Notes: generated from the letters alone by a model not told the origin. DNA of 64,000 nt from Lachnobacterium bovis (GCF_900111325.1 NZ_FOGW01000005.1:232788-296787), one strand, 5' to 3'; positions 8,776 through 18,613 are shown, counted from the first letter of the stretch. Program-made: numbers and translations.

Positions 8776-10851
8776 TTATTCTTCTTGTGGTTTTTCCATT
8801 ATGAAACCGCACTGTGGATCCTGACACGCAATTTTTTTGCCTTTTACGACCATATAACCACCGCAATTTGGGCACTTCTCATTTACAGGTTGTCCCCAAC
8901 TCATAAAATCGCACTCTGGATTATCAATACAGCCATAATATTTTCTACCTTTTTTTGTTTTTTTGATGACAACGTCCTTTCCACATTTTGGACATGAAAC
9001 ACCAATTTTTTCAAAATACGTCTTCGTGTTCCTACACTCTGGGAAGCCTGGACACGCTAAAAATTTACCATGTGGTCCATATTTAACAACCATATTTCGT
9101 CCACACTCTTCACATATTACATCGGTAACTTCATCTTCAATCGTAACCTTTTCGAGTTGTTCTTCTGCTTCATCTACTGCTTTTTTTAAATCTGGATAAA
9201 AATTCTCTATAACCGTCTTCCATGCAATTTTACCTACTGCAACATTATCTAACAATGCTTCCATATTTGCTGTAAATCTTTCATCAACAATTGAAGAAAA
9301 TGATTCCTTCATAATTGCATTTACAACTTCACCGATCTCTGTTACATATAAATTTTTCTGTTCTTTTGTTATATAATGTCTTGCAATAATAGTTGTAATT
9401 GTAGGAGAATATGTACTTGGTCTTCCAATACCTAATTCTTCTAGTGTCTTAACTAATGATGCTTCAGTATAATGTGCTGGTGGTTGAGTAAAGTGCTGAG
9501 TTGGCTCAAATTCATTCAATGAAAGCTTGGAATTCTCATCAAGTGATTTAAGCATAACATTATTCTTTACTTTTTCTTCATCAGCTTCAACATAAGCTGA
9601 CATAAATCCGTCAAATGCAACTTTAGATGCAGATACTCTAAATCGATATTCGCCAATGCCTATAGTAACAGTTGTTGTTTCATATTTTGCATTAGCCATT
9701 CTGCTAGCTGTATAACGTTTCCAAATTAAATTGTATAAACGAAATTGATCTCTCGATAGAGAGTCCTTAATTTCTGATGGTACTCGACTAATATCTGATG
9801 GTCTTATAGCCTCGTGAGCATCTTGTATATTTACTTTTGAAGATTTTTTTATTTCTCCAGCTGACAAATAATTTTCTCCATAGTTTTCTAATATAAATGC
9901 TCTTGCAGTTTCTTGTGCTTCCTCAGAAATACGAGTAGAATCTGTTCTTAAATATGTGATAAGACCAACTGTACCCTGACCCTTTACATCAATACCTTCG
10001 TACAATTGCTGTGCTATTCTCATAGTCTTTTGAATAGGAAAATTAAGCGCTTTAGACGCTTCTTGTTGCATTGTACTAGTTGTAAATGGGAGTGGAGCTT
10101 TTTTAATCCTTTCACCTTTTTTTACATTAAGGATTTCTACCTTCTTCCCTTCCATATCTTTTAATACCTGGTCCATTTCGTCCTTGGAAGAAATATTAAT
10201 TTTCTCATCATTCTTGCCAAAAAGTTTTGCTACTAAAGGCTTTTTTTCACCTTCAACAGATATATTAGCTTCTAAGTTCCAATATTCTGTTGGGATAAAT
10301 GCATTTATTTCCTCTTCTCTATCACAAACAATTCTAAGCGCAACAGATTGAACTCTACCTGCACTTAAACCTCTTTTTACCTTTGCCCAAAGAAGAGGTG
10401 ATATTTTATAACCCACTATACGATCTAAAATTCTTCTTGCTTGCTGTGCATCTACTAAGTCAGTATCAATTTCTCTAGGATTTTTAAATGCCGCTTTAAC
10501 AGCAGTTTTAGTAATCTCATTAAAACTTATTCTATAAACTTCTTTTCCTTCTAGTTTTAACGCTTGGGTAAGATGCCATGAAATAGCTTCTCCCTCGCGG
10601 TCGGGGTCAGTTGCGAGATATATTTTGTCAGCTTTTTTAACCTCTCTACGAAGCTTAGCTAAAATTTCACCCTTTCCACGAATTGTTATATATTTTGGCT
10701 CAAAATCATTTTCAACATCAACTCCAAGCTGGCTTTTAGGTAAATCTCTAACATGCCCATTTGATGCCATAACTTCATAATTTTTTCCAAGAAATTTTTT
10801 AATTGTCTTAACCTTTGCAGGCGACTCAACTATTACCAGATATTTAGCCAT
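8776..10851 (-). CDS. topA: DNA topoisomerase I TopA
   Basis: This is a type IA topoisomerase that relaxes negative supercoils. The 691-aa product has the Toprim domain (YLVIVESPAKVKTIKKFLG, then DPDREGEAISWH), the active-site region GLITYLRTDSTRIS with the catalytic Tyr, and the RPSTYSPTITTI motif. Three C-terminal zinc-ribbon units follow (CEECGR...CPGFPEC; CPKCGK...CIDNPEC; CPNCGG...CQDPQC). The third Met is chosen as start because GGAG lies 9 nt before it but only 3 nt before the first ATG. It follows dprA and precedes codY. Confidence 0.97.
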   Translation of the reverse strand: MAKYLVIVESPAKVKTIKKFLGKNYEVMASNGHVRDLPKSQLGVDVENDFEPKYITIRGKGEILAKLRREVKKADKIYLATDPDREGEAISWHLTQALKLEGKEVYRISFNEITKTAVKAAFKNPREIDTDLVDAQQARRILDRIVGYKISPLLWAKVKRGLSAGRVQSVALRIVCDREEEINAFIPTEYWNLEANISVEGEKKPLVAKLFGKNDEKINISSKDEMDQVLKDMEGKKVEILNVKKGERIKKAPLPFTTSTMQQEASKALNFPIQKTMRIAQQLYEGIDVKGQGTVGLITYLRTDSTRISEEAQETARAFILENYGENYLSAGEIKKSSKVNIQDAHEAIRPSDISRVPSEIKDSLSRDQFRLYNLIWKRYTASRMANAKYETTTVTIGIGEYRFRVSASKVAFDGFMSAYVEADEEKVKNNVMLKSLDENSKLSLNEFEPTQHFTQPPAHYTEASLVKTLEELGIGRPSTYSPTITTIIARHYITKEQKNLYVTEIGEVVNAIMKESFSSIVDERFTANMEALLDNVAVGKIAWKTVIENFYPDLKKAVDEAEEQLEKVTIEDEVTDVICEECGRNMVVKYGPHGKFLACPGFPECRNTKTYFEKIGVSCPKCGKDVVIKKTKKGRKYYGCIDNPECDFMSWGQPVNEKCPNCGGYMVVKGKKIACQDPQCGFIMEKPQEE

Positions 10852-10901
10852 ACCCATATACTCCTAACTCATAAATTCAAGTACATCTTAACAAAAAAAA
10901 A

Positions 10902-11990
10902 TCAAATACAACGAACAAAATGATTTGACATAATCTCTTTTATATAACCTTTTTGTTTAAGATGTTCTAAAATCTCTAGAATTTCTAAGAGATTCATAGA
11001 TGATTTTTCAATAATTGTTCCCAAATTAGTTGGGGTAAAATCTAGTAAACTATACACCAACAATTCATCTTTTTCAAGTAATTTTTCATAAAAATTTATT
11101 TGAGAGCATAAATTTTCATAAAAACTATTGAATTCATTAAGAAAATCCTCGGGACTTACTATAACACCTGCGCCCTGTTTTATCAAGTAATTACAACCAA
11201 AACTTAATTCATCTGTTACCCTTCCAGGAAGTGCATAAACATCTTTTCCTTGTTCCATTGCATAATCGGCTGTTATAAGTGATCCACTTTTTTGTCTTGC
11301 TTCAATTACAACTGTACAATCACTGATTCCAGCAATAATCCTGTTTCTTGATGGAAATAACGTTTTTAACGGCTTTGTATCTGGCCAATATTCCGAAATA
11401 ATTCCACCGCCTTGAGAAATAATTTTATCATAAATGTATTGATTTTGCTTTGGATAACAAATATTTATTCCACAACCTAATATTGCAAAAGTTCTACCGT
11501 CTTTTCCGGACGAAAGTGCTCCTAGATGTGCATCTGCATCAATTCCTCTTGCTAATCCACTAATAACGTTAATATCTGAATCTGCTAAAAGTCTCGCTAA
11601 CCTTGCTGCAACTTGACTTCCATATTGACTTCTTGTCCTTGCTCCAACTATTGCAACCGATTTATTTTCTTCTTGTGGTAAATTTCCTTTATAATAGAGG
11701 CTATAAGGAGCATTAATAATATTTCTAAGATTTTTAGGATATTCTTCTTGTTCTACAGATACAAAAGAAATTCCAGACTCAAATAATTGATATAGCTTTG
11801 ATTCTAAATTCCAATTGTCCTTGCTTGATAATATATTACAAACGTCTTTTTCGGTAATTCCCTTTATTTTTATTAACTCATCTCTTGTAAGATTATATAT
11901 TGTTTCTGCATTTTTGTAAATTTCTCTTAAAATTTTTATTTTTCCATTAGAAATTCCTTTTATATTTGACAACCATAATGCATACTTCAC
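10902..11990 (-). CDS. dprA: DNA-processing protein DprA (Smf)
   Basis: DprA binds incoming single-stranded DNA during transformation and loads RecA. The 362-aa product has an N-terminal SAM-like region (SNIKGISNGKIKIL, with a helix-hairpin-helix-like KGITEKDV). It then has the extended Rossmann fold (VAIVGARTRSQYG; SGLARGIDADAHLGAL; FPSRNRIIAGIS; EQGKDVYALPGRVTD) and a C-terminal winged helix. The start is GTG, whose G overlaps the yifB TAG stop; GGAGG lies about 9 nt upstream. Many non-competent bacteria also carry it. Confidence 0.95.
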   Translation of the reverse strand: MKYALWLSNIKGISNGKIKILREIYKNAETIYNLTRDELIKIKGITEKDVCNILSSKDNWNLESKLYQLFESGISFVSVEQEEYPKNLRNIINAPYSLYYKGNLPQEENKSVAIVGARTRSQYGSQVAARLARLLADSDINVISGLARGIDADAHLGALSSGKDGRTFAILGCGINICYPKQNQYIYDKIISQGGGIISEYWPDTKPLKTLFPSRNRIIAGISDCTVVIEARQKSGSLITADYAMEQGKDVYALPGRVTDELSFGCNYLIKQGAGVIVSPEDFLNEFNSFYENLCSQINFYEKLLEKDELLVYSLLDFTPTNLGTIIEKSSMNLLEILEILEHLKQKGYIKEIMSNHFVRCI

Positions 11991-13639
11991 TACATCGTTC
12001 CTCCTTCATAATAATCTTTTGTAAGCCCCTTATAGCACAATGCTTCTAAAATATACTCTGTTTTTATAACTTCTGAATTATCTAAATCAGCAATTGTTCT
12101 AATCACTCTTAATAATTTATGAAATGTTCGTGCCGTTAAATTATATTTTTCATAAACATTATTCAAATACTCTAATTGCTCATCATTTAGAGGAACGTAT
12201 TGTCCTAATTTTCCTGCTGGAATTTGTGAATTATGGAAAAAAGATTCGTTTTTATATCGTTCATATTGTATTTGTTGACAACGAATTACACGCTTTCTAA
12301 TTTCTGCCGAAGTTTCATTTTTTTGTTTTTTTATCAATTCATTAAATTTAACTTCTGGTGCAAAAACAGTAATATCAATTCTATCTAATAGTGGTTGAGA
12401 AAGTTTATTTAAATATCTTTTTAATGTACTTGGTGTACATCTACACTTTTGCATATTAGGATAATATCCACAATTACATGGATTCATTGATGCTAATAAT
12501 AAAAAATCAGCTGGATATGTAACATTATAATTCATTCTTGTAAGATTTATTTTTTTATCTTCTAGAGGTTGCCTTAAAATTTCAACGGTGGATTTTTGAA
12601 ATTCTGTAAATTCATCTAAAAATAATACTCCTTGATGTGCTAACGAAATTTCTCCTGGTATCGGTGATATACCCCCACCTGCTAAAGCCGCTTTTGTAAT
12701 TGTATGATGTGGATTTCTAAATGGTCGTTCTTCTAAAAGTTTCTTTTTATTTTTTAATAATCCACACACACTATAAACTTTAGATACTTCTAATTTTTCT
12801 TCATTATTTAACGGTGGCATAATAGTCGACATTCTTTCTGAAATCATTGTCTTTCCTGTTCCAGGAGGGCCTACTATCAGCATATTATGCATCCCACTTG
12901 CTGCAATCTCACAAGCTCTTTTTAATATTTTTTGACCATTAATATCACTAAAATCTAGTTTTGATATATTTAAATTTTCTTCATTTTCATTGTCTTTTTT
13001 GAGTGTTTTTTCTTCATTTGATAAAAATATAGCCTGACTTTCTTTTGATATAGTTTCCATTTTTTTGTTATTATCAGAATTTTCTTTATTTTTTAAAGTT
13101 TCTTTCCTTTTAAACTCCTTCGCAGTTGCAGCATCGACATTAAAATATTGTATAATTTCTATTAAATTATTAAATGATAATATTTTTGCTTCTGGAATCA
13201 ATTTTGCTTCATTTTCGTTCCCTTTTGGCACAACAAATGTTTTTTGACTATCAAGGGACTCTACAATCATAGGCAATATGCCATTTATTGGCATTAAATC
13301 GCCATTTAAACTGAGTTCGCCAACAAATATATGTCTTTCGATTTTTTCTTTGTCTAAAAAGCCCAAAGAGACTAAAAGTGCAACAGCAATCGGCAAATCA
13401 AAACTAGTTGACGATTTCTTTATATTAGCTGGTGACAAATTTATTGTAATTCTCTTAGGTGGTAATACCACTTTACAATTGTGAAGTGCTGTTTTTACTC
13501 TTTCTTTTGCCTCCTTTACTTCTGAACTCAAATATCCTACCATATCAATCATTGGCATTCCATTTGAAATATCTACTTCTACATAAACTTTCATCGTTTT
13601 AATTCCACGTAGCATAGAACTTTCTACTTTACTGTACAT
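11990..13639 (-). CDS. yifB: YifB/ComM family Mg-chelatase-like AAA+ protein
   Basis: ComM-type proteins are hexameric AAA+ helicases that aid branch migration during integration of transformed DNA. The 549-aa product starts MYSKVESSMLRGIKTMKVYVEVDIS, the family's conserved start. This ATG has AAAGGAG upstream, whereas the frame extends 33 codons further without a good site. A Lon-like N-domain is followed by a Lys/Asn/Glu-rich linker (about 165-225). The AAA+ core has Walker A (GPPGTGKT), Walker B (VLFLDEF) and the metal-site-like MNPCNCGYYP motif. It is coupled to dprA. Confidence 0.92.
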   Translation of the reverse strand: MYSKVESSMLRGIKTMKVYVEVDISNGMPMIDMVGYLSSEVKEAKERVKTALHNCKVVLPPKRITINLSPANIKKSSTSFDLPIAVALLVSLGFLDKEKIERHIFVGELSLNGDLMPINGILPMIVESLDSQKTFVVPKGNENEAKLIPEAKILSFNNLIEIIQYFNVDAATAKEFKRKETLKNKENSDNNKKMETISKESQAIFLSNEEKTLKKDNENEENLNISKLDFSDINGQKILKRACEIAASGMHNMLIVGPPGTGKTMISERMSTIMPPLNNEEKLEVSKVYSVCGLLKNKKKLLEERPFRNPHHTITKAALAGGGISPIPGEISLAHQGVLFLDEFTEFQKSTVEILRQPLEDKKINLTRMNYNVTYPADFLLLASMNPCNCGYYPNMQKCRCTPSTLKRYLNKLSQPLLDRIDITVFAPEVKFNELIKKQKNETSAEIRKRVIRCQQIQYERYKNESFFHNSQIPAGKLGQYVPLNDEQLEYLNNVYEKYNLTARTFHKLLRVIRTIADLDNSEVIKTEYILEALCYKGLTKDYYEGGTM

Positions 13640-13795
13640 AAGATTATTCCTACTCCTTTGTATAAAATTGTTTAAATTTACTATTATTGGGAAATCAAAT
13701 AAGAATTTATTTGATAAAAGACTGTGATAGTATATCATATTTTTTTTAAAATTATAACCCTAAAATTTTATTTTCGTATTTTATTATATTTTTTC

Positions 13796-13824
13796 TTTAA
13801 AACAGTAACTTATGTTGTTATAAT
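13796..13824 (+). promoter_or_regulatory. Candidate sigma-A promoter for the RluA gene
   Basis: A -10 element TATAAT (13819-13824) is preceded by TTTAAA (13796-13801) at exactly 17 nt. An AGGAGG ribosome binding site precedes the ATG at 13897. The -35 matches 4 of 6 consensus bases. Confidence 0.45.
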
Positions 13825-13896
13825 ATATATACTTTTTACTCAAAAAAATATACAGAATTATTAAATATACAATTAATTGTTATCTAGGAGGATAAT

Positions 13897-14781
13897 ATGC
13901 AACGTATTTTAAAATATACAATAACTGAACCATATATTAATTATACAATTGAAAAATTTTTACTTGAACAAGGCTATACTCGAAAAATAATCACTCATTT
14001 AAAAAAATACGAAAATAGTATAACTCTAAACGATAAATGGGCTTATGTAAAAAATAAACTTTCCTTAAATGATATTCTTGTTGTCACTTTAACTGAACCC
14101 ATAGAAAATAATATTGTTCCAGTCAAACTAGATTTTAAAATAATTTATGAAGATGAAGATATACTAATTGTTAATAAACCTGCATTTATGCCTATACATC
14201 CGTCTTTAAATAATTACGACAATACGCTAGCTAATGCTTTAACCTACTATTTTCAATCAAAAAAAGAATCTGTTGTATTTAGATGTATAACTCGCTTAGA
14301 CAGAGATACAACTGGACTATGTATTATTGCCAAAAATAAACTTTCTGCCTCCATTCTTAATGCTCAAACTAAAAATAGACAAATACACAAAACTTATATT
14401 GCTATTTGTGAGGGTGAAGTAAACGACTGTGGCGAAATAGAAGCTCCTATTTCTCGTAAAGAAGAATCAGTTATAACTAGATGTGTTGACTTTGAAAAAG
14501 GCGATTATTCTAAGACTTTATATAAAAAATTAAGGTACAACAAAAAAGCTGACGTCTCACTCGTTCAGCTTAAATTACTTACAGGAAGAACTCATCAAAT
14601 ACGAGTACACATGAAATATATAAATCACCCTTTAATTGGAGATTTTTTATATAATCCAAATAATACTCTTATGAATAGACAAGCTCTTCACTCATATAAA
14701 CTATCTTTTATTCATCCTATTTCCCATGAAAAAATGGATTTTATGGCACCAATACCAAATGATATGCAAACACTTTTATAA
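13897..14781 (+). CDS. RluA-family 23S rRNA/tRNA pseudouridine synthase
   Basis: This enzyme isomerises uridine to pseudouridine in structured RNA. The 294-aa product has an N-terminal S4-like segment (about 1-70), the catalytic motif RLDRDTTGLCIIAKN with its nucleophilic Asp (about residue 135), and the GRTHQIRVHMKYINHPLIGD signature near the C-terminus. Strong AGGAGG ribosome binding site. It stands alone on the plus strand, divergent from yifB and convergent with the DUF5662 gene. The specific target (RluD-like or other) cannot be told from sequence alone. Confidence 0.9.
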   Translation: MQRILKYTITEPYINYTIEKFLLEQGYTRKIITHLKKYENSITLNDKWAYVKNKLSLNDILVVTLTEPIENNIVPVKLDFKIIYEDEDILIVNKPAFMPIHPSLNNYDNTLANALTYYFQSKKESVVFRCITRLDRDTTGLCIIAKNKLSASILNAQTKNRQIHKTYIAICEGEVNDCGEIEAPISRKEESVITRCVDFEKGDYSKTLYKKLRYNKKADVSLVQLKLLTGRTHQIRVHMKYINHPLIGDFLYNPNNTLMNRQALHSYKLSFIHPISHEKMDFMAPIPNDMQTLL

Positions 14782-14786
14782 TAAAA

Positions 14787-15374
14787 CTATAATTTAGACT
14801 TTAGTTCATCTAAAGTCTTTTTATTATACTCTATCTTACCTGTTAAAATATTATGTTTTATATATTTAAAAGTATATTGTTCGCCTTTTTTATAATTCAT
14901 ATATAACATGAATTCTAACAAACTTGCTGTATCTTCATTTATTAAATAATGTGATTTACCACGTTCATAGTAATCTAACGCACTCTTATCATTATATTTA
15001 TCTTTTAAATAATTTTTTGATGCAGAAATTCTATCTACGAACATTTCCACTACATATTTAACTGGCATTTTCATTCCTACCATTTTACCTTCTCTTGGAT
15101 CTTTTGAAACGTTATAGTCAATCCAATATTCTAAATGGTGTTTATTTCGCCCTTTATGATGCAACCAAGCAGATGAATAGCCCTTATCTAATCTTTCAGC
15201 ATTATTAGGGCTCATATAGCCCTTATAATACTTTGCGCCAACCATAAACTCTGTCAATCCATATTTAGACAAATCATGTAATAATCCTTGTTTTATTAGT
15301 CCTAATTTGAAGCACCCCTTCATAACTAGTATTTTATGTTTTGTAATCGTTTTAAAATGTTTTATAATGTTCAT
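14787..15374 (-). CDS. DUF5662 family protein, partner of the degenerate debranching protein
   Basis: The 195-aa product resembles DUF5662 proteins common in Firmicutes. It has an N-terminal KHFKTITKHKILVMKGCFKLGL segment, the LLHDLSKYGLTEF motif, and a YSSAWLHHKGRNKHHLEYWIDY block rich in His. The His-Asp and His-His pairs look like metal ligands of an HD-like helical domain, but no activity is established to my knowledge. It starts only 2 nt after the stop of the GH13-like gene, so the two are almost certainly co-translated. Its 3' end contains the terminator hairpin of the convergent rluA-type gene. Confidence 0.7.
   Translation of the reverse strand: MNIIKHFKTITKHKILVMKGCFKLGLIKQGLLHDLSKYGLTEFMVGAKYYKGYMSPNNAERLDKGYSSAWLHHKGRNKHHLEYWIDYNVSKDPREGKMVGMKMPVKYVVEMFVDRISASKNYLKDKYNDKSALDYYERGKSHYLINEDTASLLEFMLYMNYKKGEQYTFKYIKHNILTGKIEYNKKTLDELKSKL
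14796..14822 (+). terminator. Rho-independent terminator of the RluA gene
   Basis: A perfect 9-bp stem (AGACTTTAG, 14796-14804, with 14810-14818) has a 5-nt loop and is followed by TTTTTATT on the plus strand. It overlaps the last codons of the convergent DUF5662 gene. Confidence 0.8.
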
Positions 15375-15376
15375 TA

Positions 15377-17245
15377 TTATTTTCCTATTAGTATTTTAAT
15401 AGATTGTGCATTAATCGTAAGCTTTTGTTGATTTTTTAATTTAACAGCTTCTTTTAAAAATGGTTTCTTTTCTAAAGAAGTATCCATTAATAAGTGCCAT
15501 TGTTTATTCTCTGGTAACGATGGTAACGCAAGTGTACTTACACCAGAAAAGAAATTATATGCTACGTAAATGCTTTCTTTGGTATTATTGCTATCATATT
15601 CACCATAATACATCTCTCCTAATGCCATCATCTGTTTATCAATTCCGGCAACCCATGCTGATTCACCATGAAATGACACATCTGGCATTCCTTTTGTTAA
15701 ACAATCATTAAAATAATATGGATTAGTATTAGAAATCATAGGATGATCATTTCTAAATTTTATAATATTTTTTACAAATTCAATATCACTATCCTGTGAT
15801 TTTCCTTTTTTCCAGTTAACCCAACCAATTTTATTATCCTGACAATATGCATTATTGTTACCTTTTTGTGAATTTTGAATTTCATCTCCAGATAAAATTA
15901 ACGGAACACCTTGAGCCATAAACAACATAACTAAAGCATTACGCCACTGTTTTTGACGCATAAATTTAATATATTTTTTCTGCGAAAATCCCTCGAAACC
16001 ACAGTTATTGCTAAAATTCCAAGCGTTTCCATCTGAATTATTTTCTCCATTTGCTTCATTATGTCTATCATTAAACATAAATACATCAGCCAAAGTAAAA
16101 CCGTTATTACTAGCCACATAATTAACAAAACCATATTTGGAATTTTGCTTTTTCTGCTGATTAATAAATTCACTCATATCACCATTTATATGATTTAAAA
16201 TTTTTCTTGCTTGATATAGATATTCATCTTTATACAAATATAAATGCTTATATGTTTTTTGATTATCTAGAACATCTCCTGGAATATCATCATAGAAAAT
16301 TTTTGTTCTACTTAACATTACATTTTGCGCAATAGCTGTTATCGGTAAATTATTTCCTAAAAGGTGAAAACCATCAACATGAAATTCTCTAACCCAATAT
16401 CTTAAAGAATCTAAAATCAAATTATGATTTAAATTGCCTCCAAAAAACATTTCCATTACACATTCCATATTATTTTTATGTAATTCATGAACTAATTCTT
16501 TAAATTCTATTGAAGCCCTATCTTTTTTATACGCATATGATGTTTTAACCGCAAAATAATTACCAGGAACATATCCCCAATAATTAACTCCAACTGTCTT
16601 TTTTTCTTTCTTTGGAGCAACAATTACATCATCTGATTTATTAGTCCATTTAACGTAATCTGGCAATTTAGCAAGATTAGTTCCTTTAATTTTCATTTCT
16701 TCAAATTCATAAATTGGCATTAATTCAATTGTCGTAATTCCTAAACTTTTTAAAAATGGAATTTTATCTTTAATAGCAGAGAATGTACCTGCATCTTCCT
16801 TTTTAGTATCCATTGAAAAACCACGAACATGCAATTTATACATAATCATTTTATCTTTAGGAATTTCTGGTTGTTTATCATTCTTCCAATTAAAATCATG
16901 TTTATCAGTTGACGAATAAATTTCATATGAATTGTTTTTACGAGATAAATTATTCCATTTTTCTCTTCCAACAATCTTTCTAGAATATGGATCAATTCGT
17001 TTTTGTCCATTTATTTCAAAATAATAATCATATTCATTTATATTAATATTATCAATTTCAATAGAACGTAATGAACCTAACACATATTCATCTGGAACTT
17101 CAATTATTTCTTTCTCTTTGGTTTGATGATTTAAAAGTACAACCTTACACTGTTCTTCTTTTTCACCTTCAAAAGTTATATATACTTTATTTTCTTCCTG
17201 AATAACGCCCATTATAGCGTAATTTCCTTCTTTTACAGTTAACAA
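15377..17245 (-). CDS. Catalytically degenerate GH13 glycogen-debranching-like (GlgX/isoamylase-type) protein
   Basis: The 622-aa product follows the GlgX/isoamylase plan: a CBM48-like N-terminus (about 1-90), MYKLHVRGFSMD, VNYWGYVPGNYFA, HVDGFHLLG, NNGFTLADV, NDRHNEANGENNSDGN, QGVPLILSGDE and QKGNNNAYCQDN. The active site is gone. The family DGFRFD nucleophile Asp is Leu296. The general acid Glu of the AExWD motif aligns with Asp319 (FYDDIP). The stabilising Asp of HDGFTL is Asn381. The DVVxNH region reads MEMFFGGN (about 264-271), and the loop after it is shortened. The rest is well conserved, so this looks like a maintained pseudoenzyme, possibly a glycan-binding or regulatory protein. It is coupled to the DUF5662 gene. 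Confidence 0.85.
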   Translation of the reverse strand: MLTVKEGNYAIMGVIQEENKVYITFEGEKEEQCKVVLLNHQTKEKEIIEVPDEYVLGSLRSIEIDNININEYDYYFEINGQKRIDPYSRKIVGREKWNNLSRKNNSYEIYSSTDKHDFNWKNDKQPEIPKDKMIMYKLHVRGFSMDTKKEDAGTFSAIKDKIPFLKSLGITTIELMPIYEFEEMKIKGTNLAKLPDYVKWTNKSDDVIVAPKKEKKTVGVNYWGYVPGNYFAVKTSYAYKKDRASIEFKELVHELHKNNMECVMEMFFGGNLNHNLILDSLRYWVREFHVDGFHLLGNNLPITAIAQNVMLSRTKIFYDDIPGDVLDNQKTYKHLYLYKDEYLYQARKILNHINGDMSEFINQQKKQNSKYGFVNYVASNNGFTLADVFMFNDRHNEANGENNSDGNAWNFSNNCGFEGFSQKKYIKFMRQKQWRNALVMLFMAQGVPLILSGDEIQNSQKGNNNAYCQDNKIGWVNWKKGKSQDSDIEFVKNIIKFRNDHPMISNTNPYYFNDCLTKGMPDVSFHGESAWVAGIDKQMMALGEMYYGEYDSNNTKESIYVAYNFFSGVSTLALPSLPENKQWHLLMDTSLEKKPFLKEAVKLKNQQKLTINAQSIKILIGK

Positions 17246-17384
17246 ATTATTTCACCTGCTTATATTTTTTTATAACCTATTTAATCTTATTATTAGCATG
17301 GAATTATTCGATACTCTTGTATAGAACAATTTATTTAATATTCTATAAGGTCACACGATTTTATTATAGCTTTTTTTAAAAATA

Positions 17385-17413
17385 TTGTACACCCTTTTTG
17401 ATATTTATATATT
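17385..17413 (+). promoter_or_regulatory. Candidate sigma-A promoter for the HD-GYP gene
   Basis: TTGTAC (17385-17390) and TATATT (17408-17413) are separated by 17 nt. An AGGAGGAAG ribosome binding site precedes the ATG at 17450. Confidence 0.5.
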
Positions 17414-17449
17414 ACTATTTTAATTATTTTCGGTCTAGGAGGAAGAACT

Positions 17450-18541
17450 ATGAATATCATACCTGTATCAAATCTAGAATTAAATATGATAGTTGCCGAT
17501 GATGTTTTTTCAAAAACTCATCAATTACTTGTTCCTAAAGGTTCAATTGTAACAAAACAAATCATATCGCAACTACGTTTCTATAATATTGATTCTATTA
17601 GAATTATCGAAGGTGATTTGCCTCAATCTGTAAAAGATGCCATTATGCATAAAGAGCATATTGAAAATACACATATTGAAAAATTAATTAATTCTAAGGA
17701 ATTTCAAGTATTTCAGGCAAAATATTCTGATGCTATTGATGTTGTAAAAACAGAGTTGAATGATATAATTTTAAAAAATGGTCCAGTAAACCAAGAATTA
17801 TTGTTAAATGAAGTTGTAACTTTATTTAATCTTAACCAAACAGCATACGATTTACTTGGCACATTACATTCTACACATAAAATCGATGATTCAACCTATG
17901 CGCATAGTTTAAATGTTGCTATGATTTCTAGACTTCTTGGATCTTGGCTAGGCATTAAAGAAAACGATTTAAATATTTTAACTTTAGCTGGACTATTACA
18001 CGATATTGGAAAATGTAAAATTCCATCTGGAATTTTATTAAAGCCTGGTAAACTAACGGATAATGAATTTGAAATAATTAAACAACATCCTATTTTTGGA
18101 TATGAGGCTTTATCTACTAAAAAATTAGATTCTAGAATTGTTAATGCCGCTCTAATGCATCACGAACGTTATGATGGTTCAGGATATCCTTCTAAACTAA
18201 AAGGAAAGGAAATAGACGAATTTGCCTCCATTATCTCAATTGCTGACGTATATGATGCAATGACACAAAATCGTGTATATCGAAGCGGTATGTGCCCATT
18301 TGAAGTAATAGCGAATTTTGAAGAACATGGACTTCAAAAATATAATACTAAATTTATTCTAGTATTCTTAGAACGAATTGCCAATTCATATATTAACTGT
18401 GAAGTTTTATTAAGTAACAATGAAATTGGTCGCATTATTTACTTAAATCAGAATTTAACAAGACCTATTATACAGCTAACAGACGGTTCTATTTTAAATC
18501 TTGAGGACCATTTAGATCTATATATTCATGCTATTGTATAA
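17450..18541 (+). CDS. HD-GYP domain protein, probable cyclic-di-GMP phosphodiesterase
   Basis: HD-GYP enzymes hydrolyse c-di-GMP. The 363-aa product has an N-terminal region of about 120 residues without membrane segments. The HD-GYP domain follows, with LAGLLHDIGKCKIP (HD pair), the metal-site His region HPIFGYEAL, and the full signature HHERYDGSGYP. IADVYDAMTQNRVYR is also typical. All metal-binding residues visible in the motifs are kept, so activity is expected. With the GGDEF protein at 22.5 kb and the EAL protein at 41 kb it forms a local set of c-di-GMP genes beside flagellar genes. Confidence 0.9.
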   Translation: MNIIPVSNLELNMIVADDVFSKTHQLLVPKGSIVTKQIISQLRFYNIDSIRIIEGDLPQSVKDAIMHKEHIENTHIEKLINSKEFQVFQAKYSDAIDVVKTELNDIILKNGPVNQELLLNEVVTLFNLNQTAYDLLGTLHSTHKIDDSTYAHSLNVAMISRLLGSWLGIKENDLNILTLAGLLHDIGKCKIPSGILLKPGKLTDNEFEIIKQHPIFGYEALSTKKLDSRIVNAALMHHERYDGSGYPSKLKGKEIDEFASIISIADVYDAMTQNRVYRSGMCPFEVIANFEEHGLQKYNTKFILVFLERIANSYINCEVLLSNNEIGRIIYLNQNLTRPIIQLTDGSILNLEDHLDLYIHAIV

Positions 18542-18613
18542 TTTATCTAGATTTTTAATGATTTTTTTGATACAATAATAAACATTACAATATACGAAAG
18601 ATGAGGAATATAT

